Assembly (NCBI RefSeq): GCF_018798885.1
Contig: NZ_CP076361.1
Span: 1,240,001 to 1,304,000 of the forward strand
Direction: 5' to 3'
Length of the DNA: 64,000 bases
From: Gemmobacter fulvus
GTDB lineage: Bacteria > Pseudomonadota > Alphaproteobacteria > Rhodobacterales > Rhodobacteraceae
Under the pieces are notes generated by a model. The model saw only the letters and a program-made list of their open reading frames with translations, was not told where the DNA came from and made no database searches. Numbering within the stretch: position 1 is the stretch's first letter; every line of letters begins with the position of its first letter. A program made the translations under genes and the position numbers. Below, in pieces: positions 8,613-16,621 of the stretch.

Positions 8613-9257
8613 TCAGCCGGCCAGATGGCGCAGCCCTTGGGTCACATCCGTGCGCACCGCCAGCCGCAGCCCCGGCTCGTCCCCCGCCCGCAGCGCCGCA
8701 AGGATCATGCGGTGATGCTGGGGCGGCTCGTTCCGGCGCAGCCGGGAATAGAGCGCCCGCATGGTCGGCCCAAGCTGCAACCAGACGGTTTCCAGAATGG
8801 CCAGCATCGCCGGGGCCTGCGCGCGCAGATAGAGCGTGCGGTGAAATTCCAGATTGGTGCGGATATAGGCCACCGAATCCTGCCGCGCCACCGCCTCGGC
8901 ATTGGCGGCATTGATGGCGGTCAGCCGGTCGATCAGCGCGAAATGGGCGCGGGGCAGCGCCCGCGACGCCAGTTCCGGCTCCAGCAGCGCGCGGATCGCC
9001 GCCAATTCCTCGATCCGGTCCGAGGTCAGCTCGGGCGTCGCCACCCGCCCCGAGGAAGACAGCGTCAGCGCCCCCTCGGCCACCAGCCGCCGCACCGCCT
9101 CGCGCGCGGGGGTCATCGAGACGCCATATTGTTTGCCCAGTCCCCGCAGCGTCAGCGCCTGACCGGGCGCCAGTTCGCCATGCATCACCTGCGACCTCAG
9201 GGTGCGATACAGCCGTTCATGCGCGGCAGTCGTGTCATTGGGGCGTGTGGTCAACAT
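8613..9257 (-). CDS. GntR-family transcriptional regulator (FadR/VanR group)
   Basis: This 214-residue regulator has an N-terminal winged helix (LYRTLRSQVMHGELAPGQAL, then YGVSMTPAREAVRRL) and an all-helical FCD effector domain. The FCD domain keeps the expected Asp/His metal-ligand positions in LEFHRTLY and PPQHHRM. The ATG at 9257 is chosen over an in-frame GTG at 9284; neither has a clear ribosome site. It is encoded just upstream of the amino-acid importer, which it might control, though it may also act elsewhere. It follows the YgjP-like gene with a 33-base gap on the same strand. Confidence 0.88.
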   Translation of the reverse strand: MLTTRPNDTTAAHERLYRTLRSQVMHGELAPGQALTLRGLGKQYGVSMTPAREAVRRLVAEGALTLSSSGRVATPELTSDRIEELAAIRALLEPELASRALPRAHFALIDRLTAINAANAEAVARQDSVAYIRTNLEFHRTLYLRAQAPAMLAILETVWLQLGPTMRALYSRLRRNEPPQHHRMILAALRAGDEPGLRLAVRTDVTQGLRHLAG

Positions 9258-9290
9258 GACTTGCAGCGAAACACCCGCAGCCACGCAGGG

Positions 9291-9992
9291 TCAAGGCCCA
9301 TCAAAGCGCCAGGCGTGCAGGCTTTGCCCCTGCGCCTTCAACCAGCGGCGCGGCACCTCATATCCGGGGTAAAGCCGCGCCACCTCGGCCCAGAAGGCAG
9401 GCGAGTGGTTCATCTGCGCCAGATGCGCCACCTCATGCGCCGCAACGTAATTCAGCACGGGCGGCGGGGCCATGATCAGCCGCCAGGAATACATCAATGC
9501 GCCGTCATGGGTGCAGCTGCCCCAGCGCGACCGGGTATCGCGCAGGGTCAGGCTTTTGTAGCCCAGCCCCAGCAGGCTTGCATAATGATCCGAGGCCGCC
9601 GCCAGCCGATCCCGCGCCCGCAGCCGCAGAAACGTGGCAAGCCTGCGCGGCAACTGCGCCTCGGCCCCCGGCAGCAGGAGCGAATCGCCCTGCAACAGGA
9701 TGGAGCGCCCCTGCCCCGGCACCAGCCGGACCATATGCCCCTCCAGCGGAATCTCGGCGCCAAAGGCCAGATTGGCGACCTGCGGCACCGCCTCCAGGGC
9801 GCGGCGGATCCAGCTTTCCTGCTCGCGCGCGAAGGCCAGCGCATCGGCCTCGCGCGCCCGCGGCGGCAAGGAGAGCGTGACCCGCCCGTCAAGCCGTGAC
9901 ACCCGCAACGAAAAGCGCCGCGCCCGTGCCGAACGGCGCAACGTGATCTCGATCGGCGGGTGATCGGCATGTGTCGGCAGAAGGATCGGCAT
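9291..9992 (-). CDS. YgjP-like metallopeptidase-domain protein (M48/SprT-like, DUF45)
   Basis: This 233-residue protein has a C-terminal zincin-like domain with SRWGSC, then HEVAHLAQMNHSPAFW, which gives the HExxH zinc motif plus the downstream NHSP(A)FW of YgjP/DUF45 proteins. Substrates are not known; members are often linked to UTP pyrophosphatase or protease-like annotation. The start at 9992 (PILLPTHADHPPIEITLRRS) gives the usual family N-terminus; upstream in-frame codons look non-coding. It is divergent from the FYDLN_acid gene with a 151-base spacer holding both promoters. The protein appears cytosolic. Confidence 0.85.
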   Translation of the reverse strand: MPILLPTHADHPPIEITLRRSARARRFSLRVSRLDGRVTLSLPPRAREADALAFAREQESWIRRALEAVPQVANLAFGAEIPLEGHMVRLVPGQGRSILLQGDSLLLPGAEAQLPRRLATFLRLRARDRLAAASDHYASLLGLGYKSLTLRDTRSRWGSCTHDGALMYSWRLIMAPPPVLNYVAAHEVAHLAQMNHSPAFWAEVARLYPGYEVPRRWLKAQGQSLHAWRFDGP

Positions 9993-10143
9993 GAGCGGCT
10001 CTTGAACTCCGGCACCAGAATAGCCAGATGGCCGCATATCGCAACCACAGGCAAAACACTTTGACAGCAGGGCGCTGCTGTGGCATGGGCCTGCTTTCAC
10101 CGGACCTGCCAGCCTGTTTTAGGCCTGTTTCAAGGGAACCACC

Positions 10144-10476
10144 ATGCCCAAGGAAGAATGGGGTACGAAGCGTATTTGCCCGACCACCGGCAAACGCTTC
10201 TACGACCTGAACAAGACCCCGATCGTCAGCCCCTACACGGGCGAGATCGTGGATATCGAAAGCGCGCGCCGCAAGATGGCTGCCGCTGTGATCTCGCGCG
10301 CGCCGGAAAAGGATGACGACGTTCTGGTTGACGATCTGGACACCGATGATGACCTGCTGGAACCGGGCGTCGCCGATGATACCGAACTGGACGATGATCT
10401 GCTGGAAGACGATGCCGACGACAATGTGTCGCTCGACGATCTGGCCGATGTGCCCGGCGACGAAGAAGACGTGTAA
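10144..10476 (+). CDS. TIGR02300 / FYDLN_acid family protein
   Basis: This is a 110-residue alphaproteobacterial protein. Its N-terminus, GTKRICPTTGKRFYDLNKTP, contains the FYDLN motif that names the family, followed by IVSPYTGEIVDI. The second half is almost entirely Asp, Glu and Leu (for example LDTDDDLLEP) and ends in EEDV, giving an extremely acidic tail. The function is unknown. The Cys/Pro-Thr-Gly-rich head looks like a degenerate zinc-ribbon knuckle, but a full Cys set is missing. It is monocistronic, with the tRNA-Ala gene 123 bases downstream. Confidence 0.9.
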   Translation: MPKEEWGTKRICPTTGKRFYDLNKTPIVSPYTGEIVDIESARRKMAAAVISRAPEKDDDVLVDDLDTDDDLLEPGVADDTELDDDLLEDDADDNVSLDDLADVPGDEEDV

Positions 10477-10522
10477 AAATCAGGCGCGGGGAAAAATCGC
10501 GCAAGAAGGATCACTTTTCCGC

Positions 10523-10551
10523 TTGCAGCCCCCCGCGCCCTCCCCTAAATA
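10523..10551 (+). promoter_or_regulatory. Candidate promoter of tRNA-Ala
   Basis: TTGCAG (10523-10528), a 17-base spacer and TAAATA (10546-10551) form a housekeeping-type promoter. The expected transcription start is near 10558, giving a leader of about 40 bases before the mature tRNA at 10600. The spacer is almost pure G/C. Confidence 0.5.
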
Positions 10552-10599
10552 GCCCGCATCGAAGCGTTGATGGTAACAGAAAGCGCCGAGAGACCCGGT

Positions 10600-10675
<76 letters not shown>

Positions 10676-10699
10676 ATTTCCTCCTTGTGAGGTAACTGA

Positions 10700-10732
10700 A
10701 AAACCCGCGCCTCGGCGCGGGTTTTCTGTTTT
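10700..10732 (+). terminator. Strong intrinsic terminator after tRNA-Ala, probably bidirectional
   Basis: AAAACCCGCGC (10700-10710), loop CTCG and GCGCGGGTTTT (10715-10725) make an 11-bp stem flanked by A and T runs, followed by CTGTTTT. It lies between the tRNA and the convergent DeoR gene, so it can serve both strands. Confidence 0.85.
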
Positions 10733-10758
10733 GGCTCCCCTTGGACAGGCCCGCAGGA

Positions 10759-11529
10759 TCAGGGCGCAAGCTTGATCCGCGTGCCCCAGTGTTTCGCCGC
10801 CTCGATCACCGCGGCCGGCGGGCTGTCATCGGTCACAAGCACCGAGACCCGCGCCGGATCCCCGACCACGATCGGCGCGCTGCGCCCGAACTTGCGGCTA
10901 TCGGCGGCCACAATGGTGCTGCGCGCCTGCGCCATGATCGCGCGGGCAAAGCGCGCTTCCTCCAGATCGAACAGCAGAAACCCCTGTTCGGCATTGATGG
11001 CTGTGGCCGACATCACGGCAAAATCCGTCTGGAAATTGGCGATGAACTGCAACGCATCCACCCCGAAGCTGCCGCCATCATGGGCGCGCAATTCGCCGCC
11101 CGCAAAAAACACGCGGTTGCCGTTGCGGGTGGCCAGCTTGGCCGCCACCGTCACCGAATTGGTGACAACGGTCAGCGTGCGGTGATCGCGCAGCGCATCG
11201 GCGATGAAAGCCGTGGTCGACCCCACATCCAGAAACAGCGAGGCCCCGTCCGGAATCAGCCCCGCCACGCAATCGGCAATGCGGCGCTTGGCCTCGGGCT
11301 GTTCGCGCACCCGCGATTGCAGATCGCCTTCGGCCAAAGGCTCGGTCAGCCGCGCGCCGCCATGCAGCTTTTCCACCAGCCCTTCCGCCTCCAGCCGCCG
11401 GATGTTGCGGCGCACGGTTTCATCGGTGACCGCCAGCGCCGTGGCCAGCGCCTGAATCCGTGCGGATCCGCCCGCCCGACGCAGCGCCGCCAGAATTTCG
11501 CCCTGCCGATGTGTCGCGGCTGTTTCCAT
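10759..11529 (-). CDS. DeoR-family transcriptional regulator
   Basis: This 256-residue protein has an N-terminal DeoR helix-turn-helix (RQGEILAALRRAGGSARIQ, then LAVTDETVRRNIRRLEAEG) and the LHGGA hinge. A C-terminal sugar-phosphate-isomerase-like sensor follows, with DVGSTTAFIADAL, TNSVTVAAKL, FAGGELR and VAADSRKFG. DeoR sensors generally bind phosphorylated metabolites. It is divergent from the betaine-type ABC/kinase/flavoenzyme cluster, so it is the likely local repressor. The kinase in that cluster could generate its effector; this is an inference. The start at 11529 leaves a 218-base regulatory spacer. Confidence 0.9.
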   Translation of the reverse strand: METAATHRQGEILAALRRAGGSARIQALATALAVTDETVRRNIRRLEAEGLVEKLHGGARLTEPLAEGDLQSRVREQPEAKRRIADCVAGLIPDGASLFLDVGSTTAFIADALRDHRTLTVVTNSVTVAAKLATRNGNRVFFAGGELRAHDGGSFGVDALQFIANFQTDFAVMSATAINAEQGFLLFDLEEARFARAIMAQARSTIVAADSRKFGRSAPIVVGDPARVSVLVTDDSPPAAVIEAAKHWGTRIKLAP

Positions 11530-11561
11530 GCTCTGCCCGTGTTTTGATCAGGGTGGAAACA

Positions 11562-11665
11562 CCACATTCCCACATTTCCCCACAATCTATAGATTAATAC
11601 ATTGAAATCCACATGAAAGGCGGATGATGCGCCCGCTTTCGTGGAATTTTCGTTGCCAGATGTGG
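11562..11665. promoter_or_regulatory. Repeated CCACAT half-sites and a 12-bp palindrome in the DeoR/binding-protein spacer
   Basis: Within the 218-base divergent spacer, CCACATT occurs at 11562-11568 and 11570-11576, CCACAAT at 11580-11586 and CCACAT at 11609-11614. The inverse ATGTGG is at 11660-11665, inside the candidate promoter of the transporter operon. A perfect palindrome AATCTATAGATT spans 11584-11595. Clustered half-sites at short spacing are typical of DeoR-type operators. The assignment to this DeoR protein is inference. Confidence 0.45.
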
Positions 11666-11680
11666 GATCGGTGTTACGCT
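11653..11680 (+). promoter_or_regulatory. Candidate promoter of the betaine-type ABC cluster
   Basis: TTGCCA (11653-11658), a 16-base spacer and TACGCT (11675-11680) form a plausible housekeeping promoter. It is followed by a leader of about 60 bases containing the small hairpin CCCCG-AATC-CGGGG (11697-11710) and a GGGAG ribosome site before ATG 11748. Confidence 0.4.
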
Positions 11681-11747
11681 TTTTACATGGTCAGGCCCCG
11701 AATCCGGGGGGCGAGAACCCAAAGCAAAGAAATTCAGGGAGTTAGAC

Positions 11748-12689
11748 ATGACGCGCCGCTTGAGCCTTTCGGTCACTCTGACCGCTGCCCTTCTCGCCAC
11801 CACCGCACTGGCCGAGGTGGAAAGCCCCGACCCGATCAAACTGACGACGCATGACTGGTCTGGTCAGGTCATCACCACGACGATCATGGGCGAGGTGCTG
11901 AAAAAGGCAGGCTACAATGTGGAATATGTGCAGGCCGATTATCTGGCGCAGTTTGCGGGCCTGAAAACCGGCGATCTGCATGTGGCGATGGAATTGTGGG
12001 AAACCACGGCGCGCGAGGCGATGGACGAGGCCTTTGCCACCGGCGATGTGGTCAGCATGGGCGAAACCGGCATGCAGGCCATCGAGGAATGGTGGTATCC
12101 GACCTATATGGAGGAAAAATGCCCCGGCCTGCCCGATTGGACCGCGCTGCAATCCTGCGCCGAGGCGTTTTCCACCGCCGAAACCGCGCCGAAAGGCCGC
12201 TATCTGGGTGGCCCCGTCACATGGGGCGGGTTTGACGAGGAACGGGTCGAGGCGCTGGGGCTGGATTTCGAGGTTGTCCATGCGGGCACCGACGCCGCCC
12301 TGTTTGCCGAGCTGGAGGCCGCCTATCAGCGCAAGGATCCGATCATCCTCTGGATCTATGCCCCACATTGGGCGCCCGCGAAATACGAAGGCAAATTCGT
12401 GCAGTTCCCGCCCTATTCCAAGGAATGTTACGAAGACCCGGCCGTGGGCCTGAACCCGGATGCGACGCATGATTGTGGCAAGCCCACCGGGCCGATCTGG
12501 AAGGCGGGCTGGAAAGGTGTTGCCGACAAATGGCCGGGGGCGGCAAAGGCCATCGAAGCATTCAAGATATCCAATGAAGATATGGGGGGTCTGGTCTCCA
12601 AGGTCGATCTGGAAGGTGTGGCGATTGACGCGGCTGTGGCCGAATGGATGACCGCGAACGAGGCCGTCTGGTCCGCCTGGATCAAATGA
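11748..12689 (+). CDS. Glycine betaine/choline-type ABC substrate-binding protein
   Basis: This 313-residue periplasmic binding protein belongs to the OpuAC/ProX family. It has a signal peptide cleaved near residue 22 (ATTALA), KLTTHDWSGQVITTTIMGEV, DLHVAMELWETT, EEWWYPTYM, GPVTWGGFDEER and IILWIYAPHW. The many Trp/Tyr residues are what forms the aromatic cage for quaternary ammonium groups in this family. Paired cysteines (KCPGLPDW, QSCAEAF, KECYEDP, HDCGKP) may form disulphides. It heads a five-gene operon. Glycine betaine, choline or a related methylated amine is likely; the exact ligand is unknown. Confidence 0.9.
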   Translation: MTRRLSLSVTLTAALLATTALAEVESPDPIKLTTHDWSGQVITTTIMGEVLKKAGYNVEYVQADYLAQFAGLKTGDLHVAMELWETTAREAMDEAFATGDVVSMGETGMQAIEEWWYPTYMEEKCPGLPDWTALQSCAEAFSTAETAPKGRYLGGPVTWGGFDEERVEALGLDFEVVHAGTDAALFAELEAAYQRKDPIILWIYAPHWAPAKYEGKFVQFPPYSKECYEDPAVGLNPDATHDCGKPTGPIWKAGWKGVADKWPGAAKAIEAFKISNEDMGGLVSKVDLEGVAIDAAVAEWMTANEAVWSAWIK

Positions 12690-12749
12690 GCCTCACGGGT
12701 GGCGGGTCCGTCCCCTCGGCCCGCCACCCGACTGCCCCTTAGCCCGGAT

Positions 12750-13778
12750 ATGATCATGGACAGACCTGTCATTCTCCAATGTGAGGATGTGTGGAAGCTA
12801 TACGGCCCCGGTGCCGAAAGCTTTCTTGCCAACCGCGCCCGCCCGACACCCGATACCCTGCGCGCGGCCCATCTGGTCGGGGCGGTGCGGGGTGCTGCGC
12901 TGACGGTGCGCAAGGGCGAGATTTTCGTGATCATGGGCCTGTCCGGCTCTGGCAAATCCACCCTGTTGCGCTGTCTGGCCCGGCTGATCGACGCCTCTGC
13001 GGGCCGCGTGCAGTTTGAAGGCCGCGACCTTCTGGCGATGTCCGAGGCCGAGCTGATCGAGCTGCGCCGCCGCAAGATGGGCATGGTGTTTCAGCATTTC
13101 GCCCTGCTGCCGCATCTGACCGTGCTGGAAAATGCCGCCTTCCCGCTGGAGGTGCAGGGCGTGGACCGCGCCACCCGCGAGGCCCGTGCCCGCGATGTGC
13201 TGGCGCTGGTCGGTCTGGCCGGGCGCGAAGGCCATTATCCGCGCCAGTTGTCGGGCGGGCAGCAACAGCGCGTCGGCATCGCCCGGTCCTTGGTGGTGGA
13301 GCCGGATCTGTGGTTTCTGGATGAACCCTTCTCGGCGCTGGATCCGCTGATCCGCCGCGAGATGCAGGATGAATTGCTGCGCCTGCAAGCCCGGCTGCAA
13401 AAGACCATCCTGTTCATCACCCATGATTTTGACGAGGCGATCCGTCTGGCCGACCGCATTGCCGTGATGAAGGATGGCGAGATCGTGCAGACCGCCACGC
13501 CCGAGGATCTGGTGCTGCATCCCGCCACCGCCTATGTGGCGGAATTCACGCAGCATATTCCGCGGGCGAAGGTGATCCGTCTGGCCACAGTGGCGCAGCC
13601 GCTGGGGGCAGGCCCCTTTGCGGGCGATCTGGCGGCGGATCTGCGGGTGGCCGATGTGGCGGACCGTGTGGAAGCCTCCGCCCTGCCGCACCGGGTTCTG
13701 GCCGATGGCAAACCCATCGGACAGATCAGCGCCCGCGAGGTTGTGGATGTGCTGATCGGGCGGGAGAGCGCCGCATGA
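12750..13778 (+). CDS. Betaine-type ABC transporter, ATP-binding protein (ProV-like)
   Basis: This 342-residue ProV/OpuAA-class ATPase keeps the long N-terminal segment before Walker A, with VWKLYGPGAESFL. Further motifs are Walker A GLSGSGKST, Q-loop VFQHFALLPHLTVLENAAF, signature LSGGQQQR, Walker B LWFLDEPFSALDP and the HDFDEAIRLADRI block. A short C-terminal tail resembles a single degraded CBS repeat (ADVADRVEASALPHRVLADG). ATG at 12750 or 12756 is preferred to an upstream in-frame GTG at 12699. Its stop overlaps the permease ATG (ATGA at 13775), so the two are translationally coupled. Confidence 0.9.
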   Translation: MIMDRPVILQCEDVWKLYGPGAESFLANRARPTPDTLRAAHLVGAVRGAALTVRKGEIFVIMGLSGSGKSTLLRCLARLIDASAGRVQFEGRDLLAMSEAELIELRRRKMGMVFQHFALLPHLTVLENAAFPLEVQGVDRATREARARDVLALVGLAGREGHYPRQLSGGQQQRVGIARSLVVEPDLWFLDEPFSALDPLIRREMQDELLRLQARLQKTILFITHDFDEAIRLADRIAVMKDGEIVQTATPEDLVLHPATAYVAEFTQHIPRAKVIRLATVAQPLGAGPFAGDLAADLRVADVADRVEASALPHRVLADGKPIGQISAREVVDVLIGRESAA

Positions 13779-15736
13779 TCCCGTCCCGCCTGTTCTGGCC
13801 GCTGCTGCTGGCCCTGACTCTGGCGGTGTCACTCTGGTCGGGGCCGATGGCCAAGGCACTGGGCTGGGGCTGGGGCTGGCTTGGCAAATTTCCCAAGGCG
13901 TGGGAACTGGAGACCGACAAACAGATATCTGCCGCGCTGAAATGGCTGGTAGAGGATGCCACCCTCGGGCCGATCCGCTTTCAGCAGGTCACACGGGCGG
14001 TGTCTGCCGCCATCGAGGCCCCTTATCAGGCGATGCGCGCGCTGTTGATCGAAGGGCTACACAGCGGTCAGGGCCAACAGGCGACCGAGGTTCTGCCGTC
14101 GCTGAGCTGGCTTGCGATCCTCGCAGGCTTTGCCGCACTGGCCTATCATGCCGGTGGTGCGCGCCTCGCGCTGCTGGTGGCCGGGTGTTTCCTGTATCTG
14201 GCGATGTTCGGGCAGTGGCACAGCGCGATGATCACGCTGGCCTCGGTGGCGATTGCCGTGCCAATGGGGGTGATCGGCGGCGCGGCATTGGGCATTGCCG
14301 CCTGGCGCACACCGCTGGTGGACCGGCTGCTGCGCCCCATGCTGGATCTGATGCAGACAGTGCCGGTCTTTGCCTATCTGGTGCCGATCCTGTTCCTGTT
14401 CGGGTTCGGCCCGGTCTCGGCGCTGGTGGCGACGATCATCTATGCCATGCCACCCATGGTGCGCATCACCACGCTGGCACTGCGGGAAGTGCCGCCCGAA
14501 GTGGTGGAGGCCGGCCGCATGGCGGGCTGCACCAGACGGCAATTGCTGTGGAAGGTGCAACTGCCCAGCGCCCGGCCCGCGCTGATGGTCGGTGTCAATC
14601 AGGTGATCATGCTGTCGCTGAACATGGTGATCATCGCCTCGATGATCGGCGCGGGTGGGTTGGGTTATGATGTGCTGACCGCGCTGCGGCGGCTGGACAT
14701 CGGCGCCGGGGTCGAGGCGGGCGTAGCCATCGTGGTGATGGCGATTGCGCTGGACCGGCTGAGCCAGGCCTTTGCGCAGCGGGTGCCGGGGCAGCATGGT
14801 GCCGCGCGCCTGATCTGGCTGGTGCTGGGCATCACCCTTGTCACCGCGCTGGCCGGGCGCGTCCTGCCTTGGCTGCAAACCTATCCCGCGCCTTGGATCC
14901 TGTCTTCGGGGGCGCTGTGGGAGAATGCCATCGGCTGGATCAACCTGCATCTTTACGACAGTATCGAGGCGGTGAAGATCCTTGTTCTGAAAGGGCTTTT
15001 GCTGCCGGTCAAACAGTTCTTCACCGGTATTCCCTGGCCTTGGGGCATCGCCGCCGTCACCGCAATGGCCTGGCGGCTGGCGGGCTGGAGGCTGGGTGTG
15101 ACGGGCGCGGCGATGACCAGCTTCGTCGCCGCCAGCGGCCTCTGGCCCGAGGCGATGGTGACGCTGTATCTGTGTGGTGTGTCGGTGCTGATCGCGATGG
15201 CCATCGGCGTGCCGCTTGGCCTTTGGGCGGCCTCGGCCCCCCGCGCCGGGCGGGTGATCGGGGCCTTTATCGACACGCTGCAAACCCTGCCAAGCTTTGT
15301 CTATCTGATCCCGGTGGTGATGCTGTTCCGGGTGGGCGACGTGGCGGCGGTGATCGCGGTGGTGCTGTATGCGCTGGCCCCGGCGGTGCGCTATGCGGCA
15401 CATGGGATGCGCGAGATCGACCCGCAGCTGGTCGAGGCGGGGATCGTATCGGGCTGCACCCCGCGGCAATTGCTGTGGAAGGTGAAGCTGCCGCTGGCCC
15501 TGCCCGCGCTGCTGCTCGGCCTCAACCAGACCATTATGCTGGCACTGTCGATGCTGGTGATCACCGCGCTGGTCGGCACCCGCGACCTTGGGCAGCAGGT
15601 CTATATCGCGCTGACCAAGGCCAATACCGGGCAGGGCGTGGTGGCGGGTCTGGCGGTGGCCTTCATCGCCATTCTGGCTGATCGGATGCTGACGGCGCTG
15701 GCGGGTGACGCGCGCAGAAAACGGGGGGCCGCATGA
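13775..15736 (+). CDS. Betaine-type ABC transporter permease, two permease domains fused in tandem
   Basis: This protein of 653 residues is about twice the usual ProW length because it carries two BPD_transp_1 domains. Their EAA loops are near residues 244 and 551: VEAGRMAGCTRRQLLWKV and VEAGIVSGCTPRQLLWKV. The following segments (QVIMLSLNMVIIASMIG and QTIMLALSMLVITALVG) are also alike, showing an internal duplication. Each half has its own periplasmic loop and about five to six membrane helices. One polypeptide can therefore form the whole channel. It overlaps both neighbours by 4 bases (ATGA), which ties it tightly to the ATPase and the kinase-like gene. Confidence 0.92.
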   Translation: MIPSRLFWPLLLALTLAVSLWSGPMAKALGWGWGWLGKFPKAWELETDKQISAALKWLVEDATLGPIRFQQVTRAVSAAIEAPYQAMRALLIEGLHSGQGQQATEVLPSLSWLAILAGFAALAYHAGGARLALLVAGCFLYLAMFGQWHSAMITLASVAIAVPMGVIGGAALGIAAWRTPLVDRLLRPMLDLMQTVPVFAYLVPILFLFGFGPVSALVATIIYAMPPMVRITTLALREVPPEVVEAGRMAGCTRRQLLWKVQLPSARPALMVGVNQVIMLSLNMVIIASMIGAGGLGYDVLTALRRLDIGAGVEAGVAIVVMAIALDRLSQAFAQRVPGQHGAARLIWLVLGITLVTALAGRVLPWLQTYPAPWILSSGALWENAIGWINLHLYDSIEAVKILVLKGLLLPVKQFFTGIPWPWGIAAVTAMAWRLAGWRLGVTGAAMTSFVAASGLWPEAMVTLYLCGVSVLIAMAIGVPLGLWAASAPRAGRVIGAFIDTLQTLPSFVYLIPVVMLFRVGDVAAVIAVVLYALAPAVRYAAHGMREIDPQLVEAGIVSGCTPRQLLWKVKLPLALPALLLGLNQTIMLALSMLVITALVGTRDLGQQVYIALTKANTGQGVVAGLAVAFIAILADRMLTALAGDARRKRGAA

Positions 15737-16614
15737 CCGGGATCATAGAGGCACTGCAAAGGGCCCTTGCCCTGCCCTGCTTTACCGCGCCCGAGGCGGC
15801 ACGGCCCCTGGGCGGCGGCAAGACCAATGTGAATATCTGGCTGAAAGATCAGGGCCGCGCCTATGTGGTCCGGCTAGGCCATGACATTATCGAACATGGC
15901 ATCCTGCGCTGGCATGAACTGGCGGTCAGCCGCGCCGCCCATGCCACAGGCGTGTCGCCCCGCGTGGTCCATTCCGAACCCGGCGCGCTGGTGCTGGAGT
16001 ATATCGACGCCGAACCGCTGACCGAGGCCGATATCCGCGCGCCAGAAACCCTGCCTGCGCTGGTGAATCTGCTGCATCGCACCCATCGGCAGATCCCCCG
16101 GCATCTGCGTGGCCCGATCCTCAGCTTCCATGTGTTCCACATCCTGCACGATTACGCCGCCACCCTGCACGAAACCGGCTCGCCGCATTGCGCCAAGCTG
16201 CCCGAGCTGCTTGCACAGGCCGAACATCTGGCCAGCATGATCGGCCCGCAACCCTTGGTTCTGGGCCATAACGACCTGTTGCCATCGAACATCCTGCGCG
16301 GTGAGGGGCGGCTTTGGCTGATAGATTGGGAATATGCGGGCTTCACCAGCCCGCTGTTCGATCTGGGCGGGCTTGCCTCCAATGCAGGCATGGATCGGGC
16401 GGCCGAAATCGCCCTGCTGACCGGCTATTTCGGCACGCCGCCCGACGCCGATCTGCTGCGCCGATATGATGCGATGAAATGTGCCTCGCTGCTGCGCGAA
16501 ACCTTCTGGAGCATGGTCTCTGAACAGACCTCGGCGCTGGATTTCGACTATGCCGCCTATACCAACATGAATTTGGCCGCCTATCGCGCGGCTTTTGCAC
16601 AGCTTTCCCTGTGA
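15733..16614 (+). CDS. Choline-kinase-like / APH-family phosphotransferase
   Basis: This 293-residue small-molecule kinase has the aminoglycoside phosphotransferase/choline kinase fold. PLGGGKTNVNIWLK near residue 25 is the nucleotide loop. AYVVRLG carries Arg where the ATP-contacting Lys usually sits. LGHNDLLPSNIL near residue 177 is the Brenner/catalytic motif, and LIDWEYAG near 196 supplies the metal-binding Asp. The latter two motifs are the choline/ethanolamine kinase form. Its start overlaps the permease stop (ATGA), and the flavoenzyme follows 7 bases later. The probable role is phosphorylation of an amino alcohol brought in by the transporter. Confidence 0.85.
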   Translation: MTGIIEALQRALALPCFTAPEAARPLGGGKTNVNIWLKDQGRAYVVRLGHDIIEHGILRWHELAVSRAAHATGVSPRVVHSEPGALVLEYIDAEPLTEADIRAPETLPALVNLLHRTHRQIPRHLRGPILSFHVFHILHDYAATLHETGSPHCAKLPELLAQAEHLASMIGPQPLVLGHNDLLPSNILRGEGRLWLIDWEYAGFTSPLFDLGGLASNAGMDRAAEIALLTGYFGTPPDADLLRRYDAMKCASLLRETFWSMVSEQTSALDFDYAAYTNMNLAAYRAAFAQLSL

Positions 16615-16621
16615 GGACCCC

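Noticed and set aside
12699-12749. Upstream GTG start for the ProV-like ATPase
   Set aside because: The extra residues are Pro/Arg-rich without family similarity and no ribosome site precedes the GTG.
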